Assembly (NCBI GenBank): GCA_963930655.1 | Contig: OZ005619.1 | Span: 5,872,501-5,936,500 of the forward strand | Source: Myrica gale | Lineage: Eukaryota; Streptophyta; Magnoliopsida; Fagales; Myricaceae | DNA: 64,000 bases | Reading direction: 5' to 3' | Part shown: piece after piece, positions 36,621 to 48,828 of the stretch | How positions within the stretch are numbered: the stretch's first letter is position 1 | Layout: each line of letters begins with the position of its first letter | Notes under the pieces: generated by a model | Databases searched by the model: none | What the model saw: the letters and a program-made list of their open reading frames with translations, nothing else | Told to the model about the DNA's origin: nothing | Position numbers and translations under genes: made by a program

Positions 36621-37900
36621 ACTGCCCCAGTTAAAATCAATTATGTCATCTGAATTTAAACATAATGCAAGAATTGTAGTAGTTAATCAAACAACTGAGG
36701 ATACTTGTCACGTGTTTTAGAAGGTTCTAGTCTATTTTCTTGATGTCTTGGAGGTTAATTGATAAATGATTCAAGTGTTATGAAAGTCGTGGTAAGTGGA
36801 GTTTTATGCTAGATTTTCCTAAACGACAGACGTGATATTTGAGAATTGCATGTTTTATTGAAAATCCTCAGAGTTTTACATGCGTTTTGTTACATTAAAG
36901 TTGTTATGGAATGTTTTCGCATGCATTTGTGTAATCACGAGCCTTTTTAAAGTCTACACTATTTTGTGGATGATTATTGTATTATATGTGTGATGTTTTC
37001 AAACCCCGAGACCCATAGTTCAAAGTTACAGCAATTGGTATAGTGAGTGCACAAGGATTCTTTGGACTGCACAACCATGTCACGGGAGTAAAAATGACCC
37101 ACAGTTATTGCCAAATAGATTTTCTATAGTATTATTATGAAAGATAAAAGTTATTTTGAATTTATAGTTATATGTTATTTAGATAGAGACTTACATTTTC
37201 TATTTTTTTCACTTGTTAAATGTGGCTCATTAAGTGCACCCAAGCATTTTGATTTTGCTTACTGATGATATTTAGGAGCGTACTGAGAGTCATGTTAGAT
37301 GGCACAAGGGTGGTTAGCTGAGCGAAGACTTAGATTTTCAGTTAGATTAAGAGTTTTAAAGGAATTTTTTTAATCAATTTTTTAAAAGTTTTAAACGTGA
37401 TTTTATTATCAAGATTATTGATTTTGTGATAACTGATTTCTACCCCCTAATTTTTGTCAATTTTTACTGGTTTTACACATAGAAGCAACCCCCTAACAGC
37501 CTGGGTTCGGGGCATTACAAACTTACGTGAAAAAGTTGCATTGAGAATAGAAAATTATTAGCATATATAATATTGCATCGTATGTATGATTTTGATGTCA
37601 TCCTGTGACTGGACTAGTTTTTTGTTTATCATGCTAGCATATGCTGTTTTGAAAAAGACAGTTTTCTTTAGATGACGTGGGGTTTTGTCTTAAGGTGCCG
37701 AGTCTCAAATCGATGCGTGTAATTTCGACATTAAAAGCCAATCAACTGCTTCATAATGGGTGTCATGGGTATTTGGCCAGTGTGGTTTGTACTAAAGAAG
37801 AAGAGTCACAGTTGGAGTTAATTCCAGTAGTCAGGAGATTTCCAAAGGTATTTCCTGAGGATTTGTCAGGCTTACCCCCATTGATTGCTACTTACTGAGC
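36621..37900 (+). mobile_element. Ty3/gypsy remnants, LTR end and pol scrap
   Basis: Text near 36998 (tgttttcaaaccccgag) matches the LTR interior of the young element at 61437 (62332-62350). An LTR-like end ttcggggcattaca lies near 37516. Just downstream, 37690-37890 resembles the spacer between protease and reverse transcriptase of Ty3/gypsy polyproteins (motif FPKVFPEDLSGLPP). The element is an old, broken fossil. Confidence 0.55.
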
Positions 37901-39557
37901 TAGTTGTAGTTCACCACTTACTTCCTATTTTCAGATTTAGCGGTTGGTGGCAGCGAGTAGTAGGAGATCTCTAGTGGTAGTTTTGAGAAGGTTGTGAGTT
38001 GCAGGGTTATTGAATAAAGAGTATTATGGAGACTTTGGTAGTGTTGCGTCAATTTGGAGACTATAATAATTTTACTTCATTTGGGAAAAAAATGTATATT
38101 TTGATCCTTTGTTAATTGTGAGATTTGAGAATTTTGGGAGCGATGCTCTGACTAGACTTTTGTATTTCATATTTTCATATGTTATGGATGGTTTGTGAGT
38201 GTGGTTTTTTATTATTATGTGATGGAATGAAATTTTCTTTTGAGTTTTCTTTGTTGGGAAGAATTTGCTTGTAAGCAAGGTGGAAAGTCTCATTTTTCAA
38301 AATGAACTATGTTCGTTTGAATTTTTGGGCGGTATGTTTACAATTATAACAAAAAAATATAAAAAAATAGGATCGCGTGGCCCTATGACATCCATATCTC
38401 TTACATGGGATCATGAAATTTCTCACTTGATAATCATCCGGCGATGGTGAGCCTAAAGGTTGAGGACCGAATTGTTTCTGAAAATGTTTTTAGGATTCAA
38501 TTTTTTTCCCTTTGTCCTTGTGGTTTAACCCATTTTCCACATATGCCCTTCCATCTAATTTGCGTACACAACTTGTCGACATTTGATGAAGTACTATTGT
38601 TTAACCCGTCTACGTCATGTCCTATTAAACTACGACACGTGTCAATTTTGCTGACTGAGTTGTCCCACTATAAATGCCATGTCAGCCAGGATTTTTCCCT
38701 TGCCACGTCAATTACACTATTATGAACCGCTTCAATCATTCAATGACGAACAAAATGTTTTCAAGGGAAAAATTGTCAAAAAGATTCATTCTCTTCATTT
38801 CGTGATATATATATATACTGCTGCAGTAAATATAACTAGCATAGTAATTCTCGCCAACAGCCTTCTATTCAACAAAAAAAATAACATCACTACAATTATT
38901 ATTCTTTTTTGAGCCAACCACTCAACAACCAACCTCCATTGAAACAGAAGCAGCACACTATGCAACAGTAACATCCATATTCGCGAAGAAAATGGGCATT
39001 TAGAAAATAAATGGTTCTGGTCCAGCCTCCCCCGTCACATAGTACACACAGTTCATTCCTAACTCCCTCGCTACAAGATAGGCTTTCGTCGAAAGTCTCT
39101 CTTTCATCATAAGCAACGAAATATAGGGGAACCATGGAATGGAGCTGAGTTTTATCATAAGGCACTGGCCGAGACAAGAGGGTGGGCAGGGGCCACCGCC
39201 CCAAGAATGAATTTTCTTATAGGAATATTACATTTTAGCCACCCCTAAAATTTCTGAATTTTGAACTTTTTATACCAAACATGTAGGAGAATAAATACAG
39301 CTTTTATATATTTTTTTGTTTAATTTCAAGCTAAAAGACTTTGTGTTAAGGGATCTCCATCCATTCTAAGGGTCGACCGTTTGACATGAAAATTTTTAAG
39401 TCTTTAAAGCTTTATTATTTTTCAGAAAATAAATTAAGCTCAAGAATATCCAACAATAGCTTCCATTGAATGAATCATTGAGCCGGACCCTAAAAACAAC
39501 AATGTTGTCTTTAAATATTATGGAACATCTTTTTTTCTTAAGAATGAAATAATGGAG
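37901..39557. other. Spacer with unclassified repeat-like text
   Basis: No gene can be supported. Text at 38450-38790 has the style of Mutator-like terminal regions (gacacgtgtcaattttgctgactgag, compare 56892). The minus strand at about 39010-39140 has a short open frame I do not recognise, next to ggggccaccgcccc text that resembles hAT ends. Confidence 0.35.
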
Positions 39558-39893
39558 CATTTTGTTCGAATGTGCTCGAAATGGTGCTAATAAGGAATCA
39601 ATGAGTATGGGTATTTCTAGATATATTACTCAAAAAATAGACATAATACGCCTAGTCGATCGGAATTGAGAAAATTCTGTCCTTTTTGTTACAAACATAC
39701 AATTCATGGGGAGATAAAGAAATAGATCGAATCTGATCGTCTGTATGTCACCCTTCTAAGGAAGATGAAAAATTACATATATTATAGATCATATATATTT
39801 ATAGATAAACAAAAAAAATTCCCTCATCGAAATATTCGGTCGGGATAAGATAAGGAATAAACAAATCATGGATAAATCCAAGCGACTTTATTT
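39558..39893 (+). pseudogene. Nuclear insert of plastid DNA: rpl33 3' part, spacer, rps18 start
   Basis: Plus-strand text matches what I remember of the chloroplast rpl33-rps18 region. First comes the latter two thirds of rpl33 (NKESM, then GISRYITQK, then [15 protein letters not shown]-type text in shifted frames where the plastid gene has [18 protein letters not shown]). The known spacer follows (tgtatgtcacccttctaagg, gatgaaaaattacat), then the rps18 start MDKSKRL at 39868. Similarity stops after gcgacttt at about 39893. Frameshifts and a few small insertions show it is a non-functional nuclear copy (NUPT) that has had time to mutate. Confidence 0.85.
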
Positions 39894-40189
39894 CGACTAT
39901 AAAAAAGTCACTTTGTATTATGAGGGAAAGATCATAGGGCAAAAATCAATAAGCCCCCTCAAGTTTCAAATATTTTATTCCGCCACATATATTTCAAAAA
40001 TAATCAAAATATCAGAAATGCCTCCCGAAGACAAAATTACAGCAAATATAAAAGAATTCATTAAAAACTAAAAAATGATATATAAATAAAAATGTTTTAA
40101 ATAAAGATTTTGAAACTCAATTTCATTATCTATTTAATTTTTTTTCTTAAATTTTAATATATTTATTATTTTTTAAAATTTATCTTAGA
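39894..40189. other. AT-rich spacer after the plastid insert
   Basis: The open frame that starts with the plastid rps18 ATG runs on into unrelated AT-rich sequence to 40071, a chance fusion. Nothing else was seen. Confidence 0.4.
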
Positions 40190-40565
40190 GGGGCATTTCG
40201 GTTAATTCACATAACTTTTTCTATGACTTAAGAGCAAAATCAAACGGAAGGTTATGATTGATTATTTTTGAAACATATGAGGAGTAATAAAATATTTTAG
40301 AACTTGATGGAGACTTCTTGACTTTCGCCCATAAATGGGGCATAATATGATGTGTCACATTGACAGGCGGCGCGATGTGATTCGAGTACTCGTGGGCTAT
40401 ATTTGCCACGTCAGCGGTTCTTGTTAGTTTTTTAAACAGAGACGGACAGAGGTTTATTTTGTAGAAAGAAATCTTACCCCAAGGATTTAAAAACAATTTC
40501 TTTACCATAAGGGGCATATCTGTAACTTTAAAATACCATAGGGGTATGTGATGCATTTAAGCCTT
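40190..40565. mobile_element. Possible terminal region of a Mutator-like element
   Basis: Reverse-complemented, the right end reads ggcttaaatgcatcacatac followed by cccctatggtattttaaag and atgccccttatgg. This style of repeated short phrases (ccccta, atgcccctta) is typical of long Mutator-like terminal inverted repeats. No partner end was found, so this is tentative. Confidence 0.3.
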
Positions 40566-40881
40566 CAATTTAAACCTACTACAAAGTACTTCAGTATACA
40601 TACCTTTCATTTTAGTCACCGCTATAAGAGATATAAAACTAAATAACAAAATATACATATTTATTAATAGTTTTAAGTTTATATATATATATGGCAATTT
40701 CACTTAGTAAATGGAAGCCTTGAGTTCAAACCTTCACTCACGCCCCATTTCAATTAAGTACTCTATGTGTTGGGTCTATTTATTAAGGAAACTCTAGCCT
40801 ACACACGAGTGAGAGTGTTAGAGATATAAATAAATAATAAAAAATATATATTTCCTATTTGTAGCTTAAGCTTTTGGTGTA

Positions 40882-41325
40882 GATGGTGATTTCACACTTG
40901 CCAAATTAAGTTTTATCATAAGCTAATGTAAAAGCATTAATACGAAATGAAGACATATAGTTGTTTATTTGTGGATTGAATTGGACTAAGCAAGTTACAT
41001 AACGTATAATACATCACATCCACATATATAGGGTTAAATATATTTTTCGCTCACCAACTATTGAGTGTTACTACATTTCACCACAAACTATCGATTTTGT
41101 TATGTTTGTACTCATAATTTACCATCCGTTTATAATTTGCACCACACGCTGTTAATTTAGACGGAAATTGATATTTTGATTCAGTGAAATGGCGATTTTA
41201 CTCCTACAAAAATATAATTGTAAAATAATTATGAGAATAAAATGTTCATTTCACTTAATCAAAATATCTTCAACACCTTTAACGGTAACAATTGGACCAG
41301 GGAGTCGAAAATGTGTTGTTATATA
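40882..41325. repeat. Copy of the foldback repeat found at 55942-56698
   Basis: The order of blocks matches the other copy: gatggtgatttcacac, gttttatcataag, the cacatccacatata block, caaactatcgattttgtta, then cgctgttaatttagacgg and ttgatattttgattcagtg. The left arm folds back near 41215 on a shorter right arm. The LINE at 41326-47092 inserted in its right part. Confidence 0.65.
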
Positions 41326-41472
41326 TATATATTTTTAATCAAAACGTCGTCTTATTCCAATGCAAAAAAAAAAACAAACAGAATCAACCCCTAAGGGGGA
41401 TCAATTCGAGCATACAACCATGAGAGATCATAAGAAAGCTCAAAATCAAAGGGATTGCCAATTAAGCGAAAC

Positions 41473-44400
41473 TTAGCAGCGGCCAACGAGCAAGGTGATG
41501 CGCCTTACATTTGCATCGCGAAAAACATGAAAAGCCTTTAAGCACTGCAACCCACTACTTAAACAATGGAACTCCTTCATAGCGTTAGTAATGCACCAGT
41601 CAACCGGGTGAGGCCGTAGCATTAATAGCCTTAATAACTGTCTCCGAATTAGCTTCGAGGAACACCCTCTTAAAAACATGTGAGCACGCCAGTTGCACCC
41701 CCAGTACCGCTGCTGCCATTTCCCCCCTCAAGAGGATTTACAGCCTTTAAACGCTTAACCACCGCCCCCCGCACCTGACCATCACTGTTATGAGCAATAG
41801 CCGCTACCACCGCATACGTGTCCGGGATGGCAACTTTGAAGTTCACCTTGATTACATTCGCTGGGGGAGTACCCCATGGCAGAGCAATAACAAAACTGAG
41901 TTTTTAACGCCAAACCTCCCAATGCTCATTACTTATCCTACCCACCCTGCTTACAACGTCCCAGATAGCTCACTTCCGTCCACCATGTTCAACAGCATTC
42001 CAAGCCATCCAAATCAAATCAACAGCATTGGCAGCATATAGTTGGAACAATAATTGGTCTTCTAGAGGAATTCCAAAAGCTTGATGAGGGTGAAGAATAC
42101 CCCGAATCCAGATGGTTGAAAGTTTCGGGACCAAAAGCTATAGGGGCACTGTAAAAGCAGATGGTTGAAAGTTTCGGGACCTTCTCCACACAAATCACAG
42201 AATACACTCTCGCCGCCCATATCTCCTGCGCCAATACATTCAGCCACCTTGACCTTAGTGGGAAGAATGTCCCACACTATCTTCCATAAAAGCAGCTTTA
42301 AACGGTCATGCATGTCGAGATTCCACAAATCTTTCCACTGCAGGGGAGTTAAAGGGGAAGTAGTGTGGGTGCGGCGCTGAACAAGAACTGCATGGACAGA
42401 TTTAACGCTGAAGCTACCTGACCCATTCAGAGGCCAGAACAGACTATTGGGGGGACCCCGGTCTTCAATCTGCACTTTCAAAATTGCTTCGATGGATTCC
42501 AGGGTAAACAGAGCATGAAGAAGTCCAATATTCCACCGTCTCGTATCCTCCAACATAAGATCCTTTACAGTCACGACTTCAAGCGAGATATCAACACCTG
42601 CTTTTACTGTAGGGAGAAACCCAGGCAGAGTTGGGATCCACGGGTCCCGCCAGATAGATAAATCACGACCATAACCCACACGGTAAAACAACCCCACCTT
42701 CAGAACATCACGATGTTTCACTATACTTTGCCATAGCCACGATGCATGACTATCCACTCCTACTTCCCAAAAATTCCGACCTTTAACATATTTCCCCAAC
42801 AGGATGCAAACCCACAAGCTATTTGTGTCAGTCAGCAGTTTCCAGGCTAATTTAGAAATGAAGGCATTGTTGATCTTCGAAAACATACGTATCCCCAAGC
42901 CTCCAAAACATTTTGGAACGCAAATGGATGTCCAGGCCTTCAAAGAAAGGTGTCACGATGTGTCATTCTTATAACCCCACCAAAAGTTTTTTGTTGCTCG
43001 GTCCAACTCACGACACCAAGAATCAGACAAAGAGTAATAGCTCATTAGATAGGAATGGATAGCGATGGCCATAGACTTTATCATAACCGTTCTCCTAGCC
43101 TGAGATAATACTTTAGTCTTCCAACCCGAAAGTTTATGAAAGAATTTCTCTTTAATCTCATCCACCGCCTTCGCTCGGGTTCGAGGAAATAACAAAGGAA
43201 GGCCCAAGTGTTTAGCTTTAGGGGGCAATTTTTTTAACGCCAGTAGATCCAAAATAGCCAGTATAGCTTGCCCACGGAAATGCTTGCTGAAATGAACGGA
43301 AGATTTTGCTTTATTCACTTTCTGACCTGACCAAGTCATATACTTTTCGAGGCAGACATTTAAGGACTGAGCTTCCCGAGTATTTGCCTTAGAAAATAAT
43401 AAAAAATCATCTGCGAATAATAAATGGCAAATACTAGGCGTCGAACGACTCAATTGTATTCCTTTTAGGCTCCCACTTCCTTCTGCACGCAACATCAGAC
43501 GGGAGAAAACTTCAGTGCAGAGAATAAATAAGTTGGGATATATAGGATCACCTTGCCGAAGACCTCTAGATGGGTAGATCCTTCCAAAGGGGCTGCCATT
43601 AATGAGAATAGAGAATAACGAAGTCGATATACATTGCCTCACCCATTTAATCCAAACCGGACTAAACCCGAACATCTCCAACACTTTTAGCACAAATTCC
43701 CATTCTACCCGATCATAAGCTTTTTCCATATCTGCCTTTATCGCCATCCATCCCTCCCGTCCTTTTTTGTGATTCATTCCATGGAAAATCTCAGCGGCCA
43801 CAATATAATTAAACGCTCTGTCATGATTTTTGAAATAAGCTTGTAAATGACATTACAAAGACTTATAGGACGGACCTGACAAACCTTAGAAGGATTCTCC
43901 ACCTTTGGGATCAACGTAATATTGGTCGCATTTAATTCCGGCAATATTTCGCACGAAATAAAAAATTCTTGCACCGCCTTAACAATGTCCTCTCCCACAA
44001 CATTCCAAAAATGCTTATAGAATAGCACCGTCATCCCATCCGAACCAGGCGCTTTTTCAGAGCTCATCTTCCGAAGTGTAGAATGGATTTCCTCTGCCTC
44101 TGGGATAGAGGTAAGCATAGAATTCTCCTCCTCTGTAATCAGAGGCTCAATAAGATTCTCCAAGTCAGCAGGAATAGACGGGTTACTAGAAGAGAATAGA
44201 GATTGGTAGTACTGCACCATTTCCCCTCCTATTGCCTCTCTCCCCGTAATCCAGCCCGCCTCCTCAATTTTTAGTTTCAGTAATTGATTTCTGCATCGTC
44301 GTATCACTGTGGAAGCATGATAGAACTTGGTATTCAAATCACTTGACACCGGCCACATCTCACGAGATTTCTGCCGCCAAAGGGACTCCTCACGCTTCAA

Positions 44401-45387
44401 ATAGTCATCGAACTCCAAAGTTCGCTGATTAGCCACTTGAATATTATATAATGTGGGCTCCGCATGCTGAAAGATGTCAAGCTGCACCTTTACACTATTA
44501 ATAGCCGACTGGATGTGCCCAAATACATATTTATTCCACTTACGCAGAGCAAACCGAACTGCACGGATCTTCTTGAAGACTGTCCTCCCATGACTTGCCC
44601 CATTCACCGAATTCCATACTTCGGACACAACCCCCATGCAAGATGAATTATGCAACCAAAAACCTTTGAATTTAAAAGGTTTAGGAGCAACATCAATAGA
44701 ACCAAATAAAGATAATAATAATGGACAATGATCCGAATTAGTGATGGGATAATGAGAAATAATAGCATTGGGGTAACTCACCCGCCAAGGAAGATTCGAG
44801 ATACCTCTGTCCAGTATCTCTCGTATATTGGCGAAGCCAGGACGATTGTTGCACCAAGTAAACCTGGAACCCACAAATCCAAGATCAACATACCCCCCAT
44901 AGTCAGCATAAAGTGAGACAACCCACTCGACGAAGAAGCAGAACAAACATGTCCACCCTGCTTTTCAGTAGAACTAGTAATGTCATTGAAATCCCCCAAG
45001 CAAACCCACGGTTTTTATGGGTCCTGATTCAAACTCTTAAAATCATTCCAGAAATCAGACTTTTCCCTCCAAACAGCCGGCCTATAAACTAGAGAACAAA
45101 GAAAAACTGGATCATCGCCACCAGGATCCACCTATAAATGAAAAAAATTCCTGGATTGAACAAGCAAAGAAAAACGAAAATCTGGTCTCCAACGAAACGC
45201 CAGCCCACTACGACGACCTATCGAAGGAACAGTAATAAAAAAAGAAAACCCAACAGACTTCAAAACACAAGAAACAACAACACAATCGATCATAGTCTCC
45301 ATAAAAAAGATTCCCACCGGATCCATTGTTTTCACAATGCCCCGAAGGTCGCCCCAACCCCTGGCAGTTCCAGGCAAGGAGCTTCAT
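41473..45387 (-). pseudogene. LINE ORF2: endonuclease, reverse transcriptase, RNase H, broken
   Basis: The ATG at 45387 opens with the apurinic endonuclease signature MKLLAWNCQGLG. A frame change follows at once, and METMIDCVVVSCVLKSVGF continues. Endonuclease text runs to about 44750 (CLGDFNDITSS, SDHCPLLLSL). The reverse transcriptase lies at about 44100-42950: APGSDGMTVLFYKHFW, DMEKAYDRVEWEF, SRGLRQGDPIYPNLF and the catalytic HLLFADDFLLFSKA near 43420. The zf-RVT region follows (about 42200-42380, PLQWKDLWNLDMHDRLKLLL). Remains of an RNase H domain lie at 41473-41840. At least four interruptions are visible. In live elements this protein performs target-primed reverse transcription. Confidence 0.88.
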
Positions 45388-45849
45388 AGGGCGGTGGGGG
45401 CATGGTATGGTCCGCCTCCTCAGCCGTAAAAGAAATAGTTGCCCCCACCCATCGTCACCACCTGTGTATCAGAAACAACTTTCTTCCCTGCACGTCCCAT
45501 CTTCAACACACGCCGAAGGTGAGTATTTTTGTTCTACTCTGTATGCCCATATGAAAAGGCTCATCCACTGAAGTGTCGAACACATTTTCTGCCCCCATCA
45601 ATTTCTCTTTTCCTCGCTTGGGTTATGGGCTCAAGGATACCCCACCAGCCTCCTTATGTCATTTTTGGCCTTGACAAACCACTACGTCCACCACTCCCAG
45701 CCCACTGCGATTTTGCATATCTGGCCCCTTGTGCCCATCTCAGTCATCAGCAGATCATTTTTGCAAAAGGCCGCACTATCAAACTTCAGCCCATCAAAAC
45801 GTTCATAGCCCAGTTGCAACTCATCAAGAGACGTACGCGTCATCTCGAT

Positions 45850-46915
45850 CGGGAGGTTTGACCCCACTTCCACGGAATCAGTTTTTTTTTATAGATATCC
45901 ACGGAATCAGTTACCGTTTCTTTAGCAATTGGTAAATTTGCAGGATATGATCCCGTTTCCATCCTGGAAGTCGCGGAGCGGTCAGACCCACTATCAAATC
46001 TTCTAATAACCTGCATGATATCCGCTTGTCCCGCAGAACCCGCAAACCTTCCATTTTTATCATAACCAGCCAAATTCTCTTGTGCATTCAACGCACTAGG
46101 TTTTGCAGACCAAAAACAAAGGACCGCTTGTTCCACCGGGGGCACTTCCGCCACACTAGACACTATGAGAGACTTAGAGGACCCAAACAACGGCCGAGCA
46201 GCCGTACCAAAAGAGGTTGGAGCTCCACCCCAACCTTGCTCACCAGCTAGGAGTGGAATCCAATTACAACGCATCTTTTCAGTCAAAGCATAATTCATAG
46301 GATGCGGCAGATTGCCATAGCAGTCTCCAATGGTATGATCCAAAAGTCCACAATGGAAACAAAAGGAAGATAGCCTCTCATACTTGAAACCAATCCACAC
46401 CGAGGTTTAGATATGGCAAACCGAACCTTCAACCGGATAAACGATTGGTGATCAGTAATATCGTCTAACTCCAGAATAGCTCCCAGCATACCTCCAATTA
46501 ACCGTGCATTATCTTCATTCATGAGTTCGAACGGTAATCCATGGATCTGAACCCAGTACTCCACATGTGATCATTCCACTTCATCTAAGGTTTGGGAGGG
46601 ATCCCATTCCTTTAGAATCATATACGAACCCTTGAAATTCCAAGGACCCTGGTACAGAATACAATCCTTATCAGCAGACAAGGTGAACGTAAAAATAAAT
46701 CGGTTTTCACCTGCGTCCTCCACCTTTAAATCCGTAACAAACCTCCATCCTGTCAATGAGCGGCTGGATAATATGGAAAGGATACACCTTCTTTGATACT
46801 AATTAACCACCAGTGACACCCTACGAACAAGATTCGCCCGACTTCGGTTTGGTTTCAACAAGCCCGAAACATCATTCCACGACAGCTTCTTTGTTTTCTC
46901 TATTATTTCCTCCAT
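45850..46915 (-). pseudogene. LINE ORF1: DUF4283 and CCHC zinc knuckle, broken
   Basis: ORF1 most likely starts at the ATG at 46915 (MEEIIEKTKKLSWNDVSGLL). Next comes the DUF4283 RNA-binding region (RFVTDLKVEDAGENRFIFTF, then LYQGPWNFKGSYMILKEWDP and VEYWVQIHGLPFELMNEDNA). Then comes a zinc knuckle (SSFCFHCGLLDHTIGDC, CX2CX4HX4C-like, about 46340-46380). Stops and frame changes separate the blocks, so the product cannot be made from this copy. In active plant L1 elements this protein packages LINE RNA. Confidence 0.8.
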
Positions 46916-47112
46916 TAGAGACACTGACCAAGACGCAACCAACCGGGACCAGAGCAGAAGATAACTATCACAACAAGCAACAACCAGTAGAAAAGACAAG
47001 GAAATAAAAAGACAGACGAGGCAAGAAAAGAGCGAAGCGCTCAGAAGCTCACAAAGAGCGGTTATCGATGTAGCTCAGAAGCTCACAAAGAGCGAAAATG
47101 TGATGTTATATA

Positions 47113-48589
47113 CCATTGAAATCACTGATTCAGACATTCAATGTTGAAACGGGCCTTTCAATTATGACATTAAATGTCATGCATTTATTTTTTTTACTTA
47201 TATGTCAAAAATATCAAAGTCAAACATGTATATCATGAGATGTTCCATTATTCTTTTCCCTAACCGTCTTACTACAATTGCGCATAATTTGATATTCGAA
47301 TATAAGGTAATTAATACTACTGTTGTGATGTTCCATTTGTCTTTTCACTAGCCGTCCTAGTATATATACAATATATTGGCATAATTTGATATTCGAATTT
47401 AAGGTAATTAATACTACTGTGCATAATTTGATATTCGAACTTAAGGCATCGCATGTGAATTGGACGTGAAACACACTATAAACATAATGTGAAAATATAG
47501 CAAAGAAAAACGAGAGAAAAAAAGAGCCAAAGAATAGAGGGCTCGCAGAGTAGGGCACGGGGCTTAGTCAAGTAGAACCTGGTCGCGCTGCTTGATGCTT
47601 TGATCGAAAACAAATCCGTGGGGCCATGCCGATACGACGGAATATACGTTAAAAAGGTCAATCCCTTCCCTACGATAGAAATTCTGTTTCAAGGCTCTGT
47701 CAACTACGTCGAACCTTGTTTTCACTAGAACCAAAGTAATAGGGTCACTCTTAGTTTTGCCTTCCTTAAGTCCAGGGACGGACCCCTATGTTTTTTTATG
47801 GAGTGCAGAATTTGCCTTAATCGGCGAGAGTATATACAATCTATATGCCACTGGCAAGAGTATGATTGGGGGCTTTATACTGTAGTATATAACTCTTCAA
47901 TTGGTTATTGGCTCTACCTCCAGCCTCTTCATATTCCGTATCCTGCTGCTACTTTGCTTGCTTTTCTCGATCAAGCATTCCTGTGCTTAGCAAAGAGGTA
48001 GTAGCATTTGGGGTGACAAGAATTTAATTTTCCAAATAAGCCGGCCAAGAGCCATAGTTAGTTGCTGTTTCCATTTTTTTGTTTTTTTTCTTGCTGTTGA
48101 TACCGGCAAGACCCAGCCAGGTGATGTCTGCTGGTTGGTAGTAAGAGGACTCTTAGTACCTGCATACCCAAAAGGGGGCGCCGATTGAAAAATAATCATT
48201 TGATTTTGTTTCTTGCGTAGAAGCGAGGGAGAAAGGAATGCTTCTTTCTTATCCTTGTTTTGTATTCTCTTTTGTGCATGTGCTAGAATTAATGGGTGTT
48301 TGGAAGTTTGGACTCGCCTATTTTGTTACAACTTTTTTGTATTTTATTTATTATAATAATTTTTTTAGTTTCCTCTAATATAGGATTCTAAATCTTGGTG
48401 TTTTAGAATTAGACATGACTTCTAAAGTTCATTGGATTCATTAATTAATTTTCCCAAACCATAAGTTAGTTAACTATCACAAATTGGATTGGGGTGGTCG
48501 AATCTACGTGGTGTTATATATATACTGTTCAAATCACAGGTCCACGACAAATTAACTCCCAATTATTCGAATTTTGATAGTCTAAAACG

Positions 48590-48622
<33 letters not shown>

Positions 48623-48709
48623 TCTTGACTGATCATAAACAAGCACATGCGCAAATTTGTTCAAATGGCGTGCACCAGGGTCACCAGCATCCCATGACCA
48701 TCGGACCAA
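47113..48709. other. Spacer between the LINE and the thaumatin-like gene
   Basis: AT-rich spacer. Near-repeats of gcataatttgatattcgaa occur at 47280, 47379 and 47422. A (TA)n microsatellite lies at about 48591-48620. No gene was recognised. Confidence 0.45.
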
Positions 48710-48809
48710 CTCTAGGAAAAACAAACATTAATTTTCACAATTAAGTTTTTTTATTTCAACTCTAGGAAAAACAAACATTAATTTTCACAATTAAGTTTTT
48801 TTATTTCTA
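48710..48809. repeat. Tandem duplication, 2 x 50 bp
   Basis: Two consecutive, essentially identical 50-bp units each begin aactctaggaaaaacaaac and end agtttttttatttc. They sit just 3' of the thaumatin-like stop codon, probably in or beyond its 3' UTR. Confidence 0.85.
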
Positions 48810-48828
48810 AGAGAAATTAAGCATGCGC

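Larger units (their letters stand above)
41326..47092 (-). mobile_element. L1-type LINE, near full length, 20-bp target duplication
   Basis: The minus-strand element of 5,767 bp is flanked by a 20-base target duplication with one mismatch (41306-41325 cgaaaatgtgttgttatata; 47093-47112 with a for the second t of gtt). The 5' end carries two copies of a 22-bp motif (cgctctttgtgagcttctga). ORF1 (gag-like) and ORF2 (endonuclease, reverse transcriptase, zf-RVT, RNase H) are both legible but interrupted. The 3' end reads ttggaataagacgacgtttt followed by an A-rich tail. The same 3' end is found on the truncated copy at 56075-56241. Confidence 0.9.

Noticed and set aside
39010-39204. Minus-strand open text around YLVARELGMNCVYYVTGEAG
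   Set aside because: It has a coding look, but I could not tie it to a family. It is short and ends in stops on both sides.
39868-40071. 67-codon frame starting MDKSKRL
   Set aside because: Only the first codons are plastid rps18; the rest is unrelated nuclear sequence beyond the insert junction.
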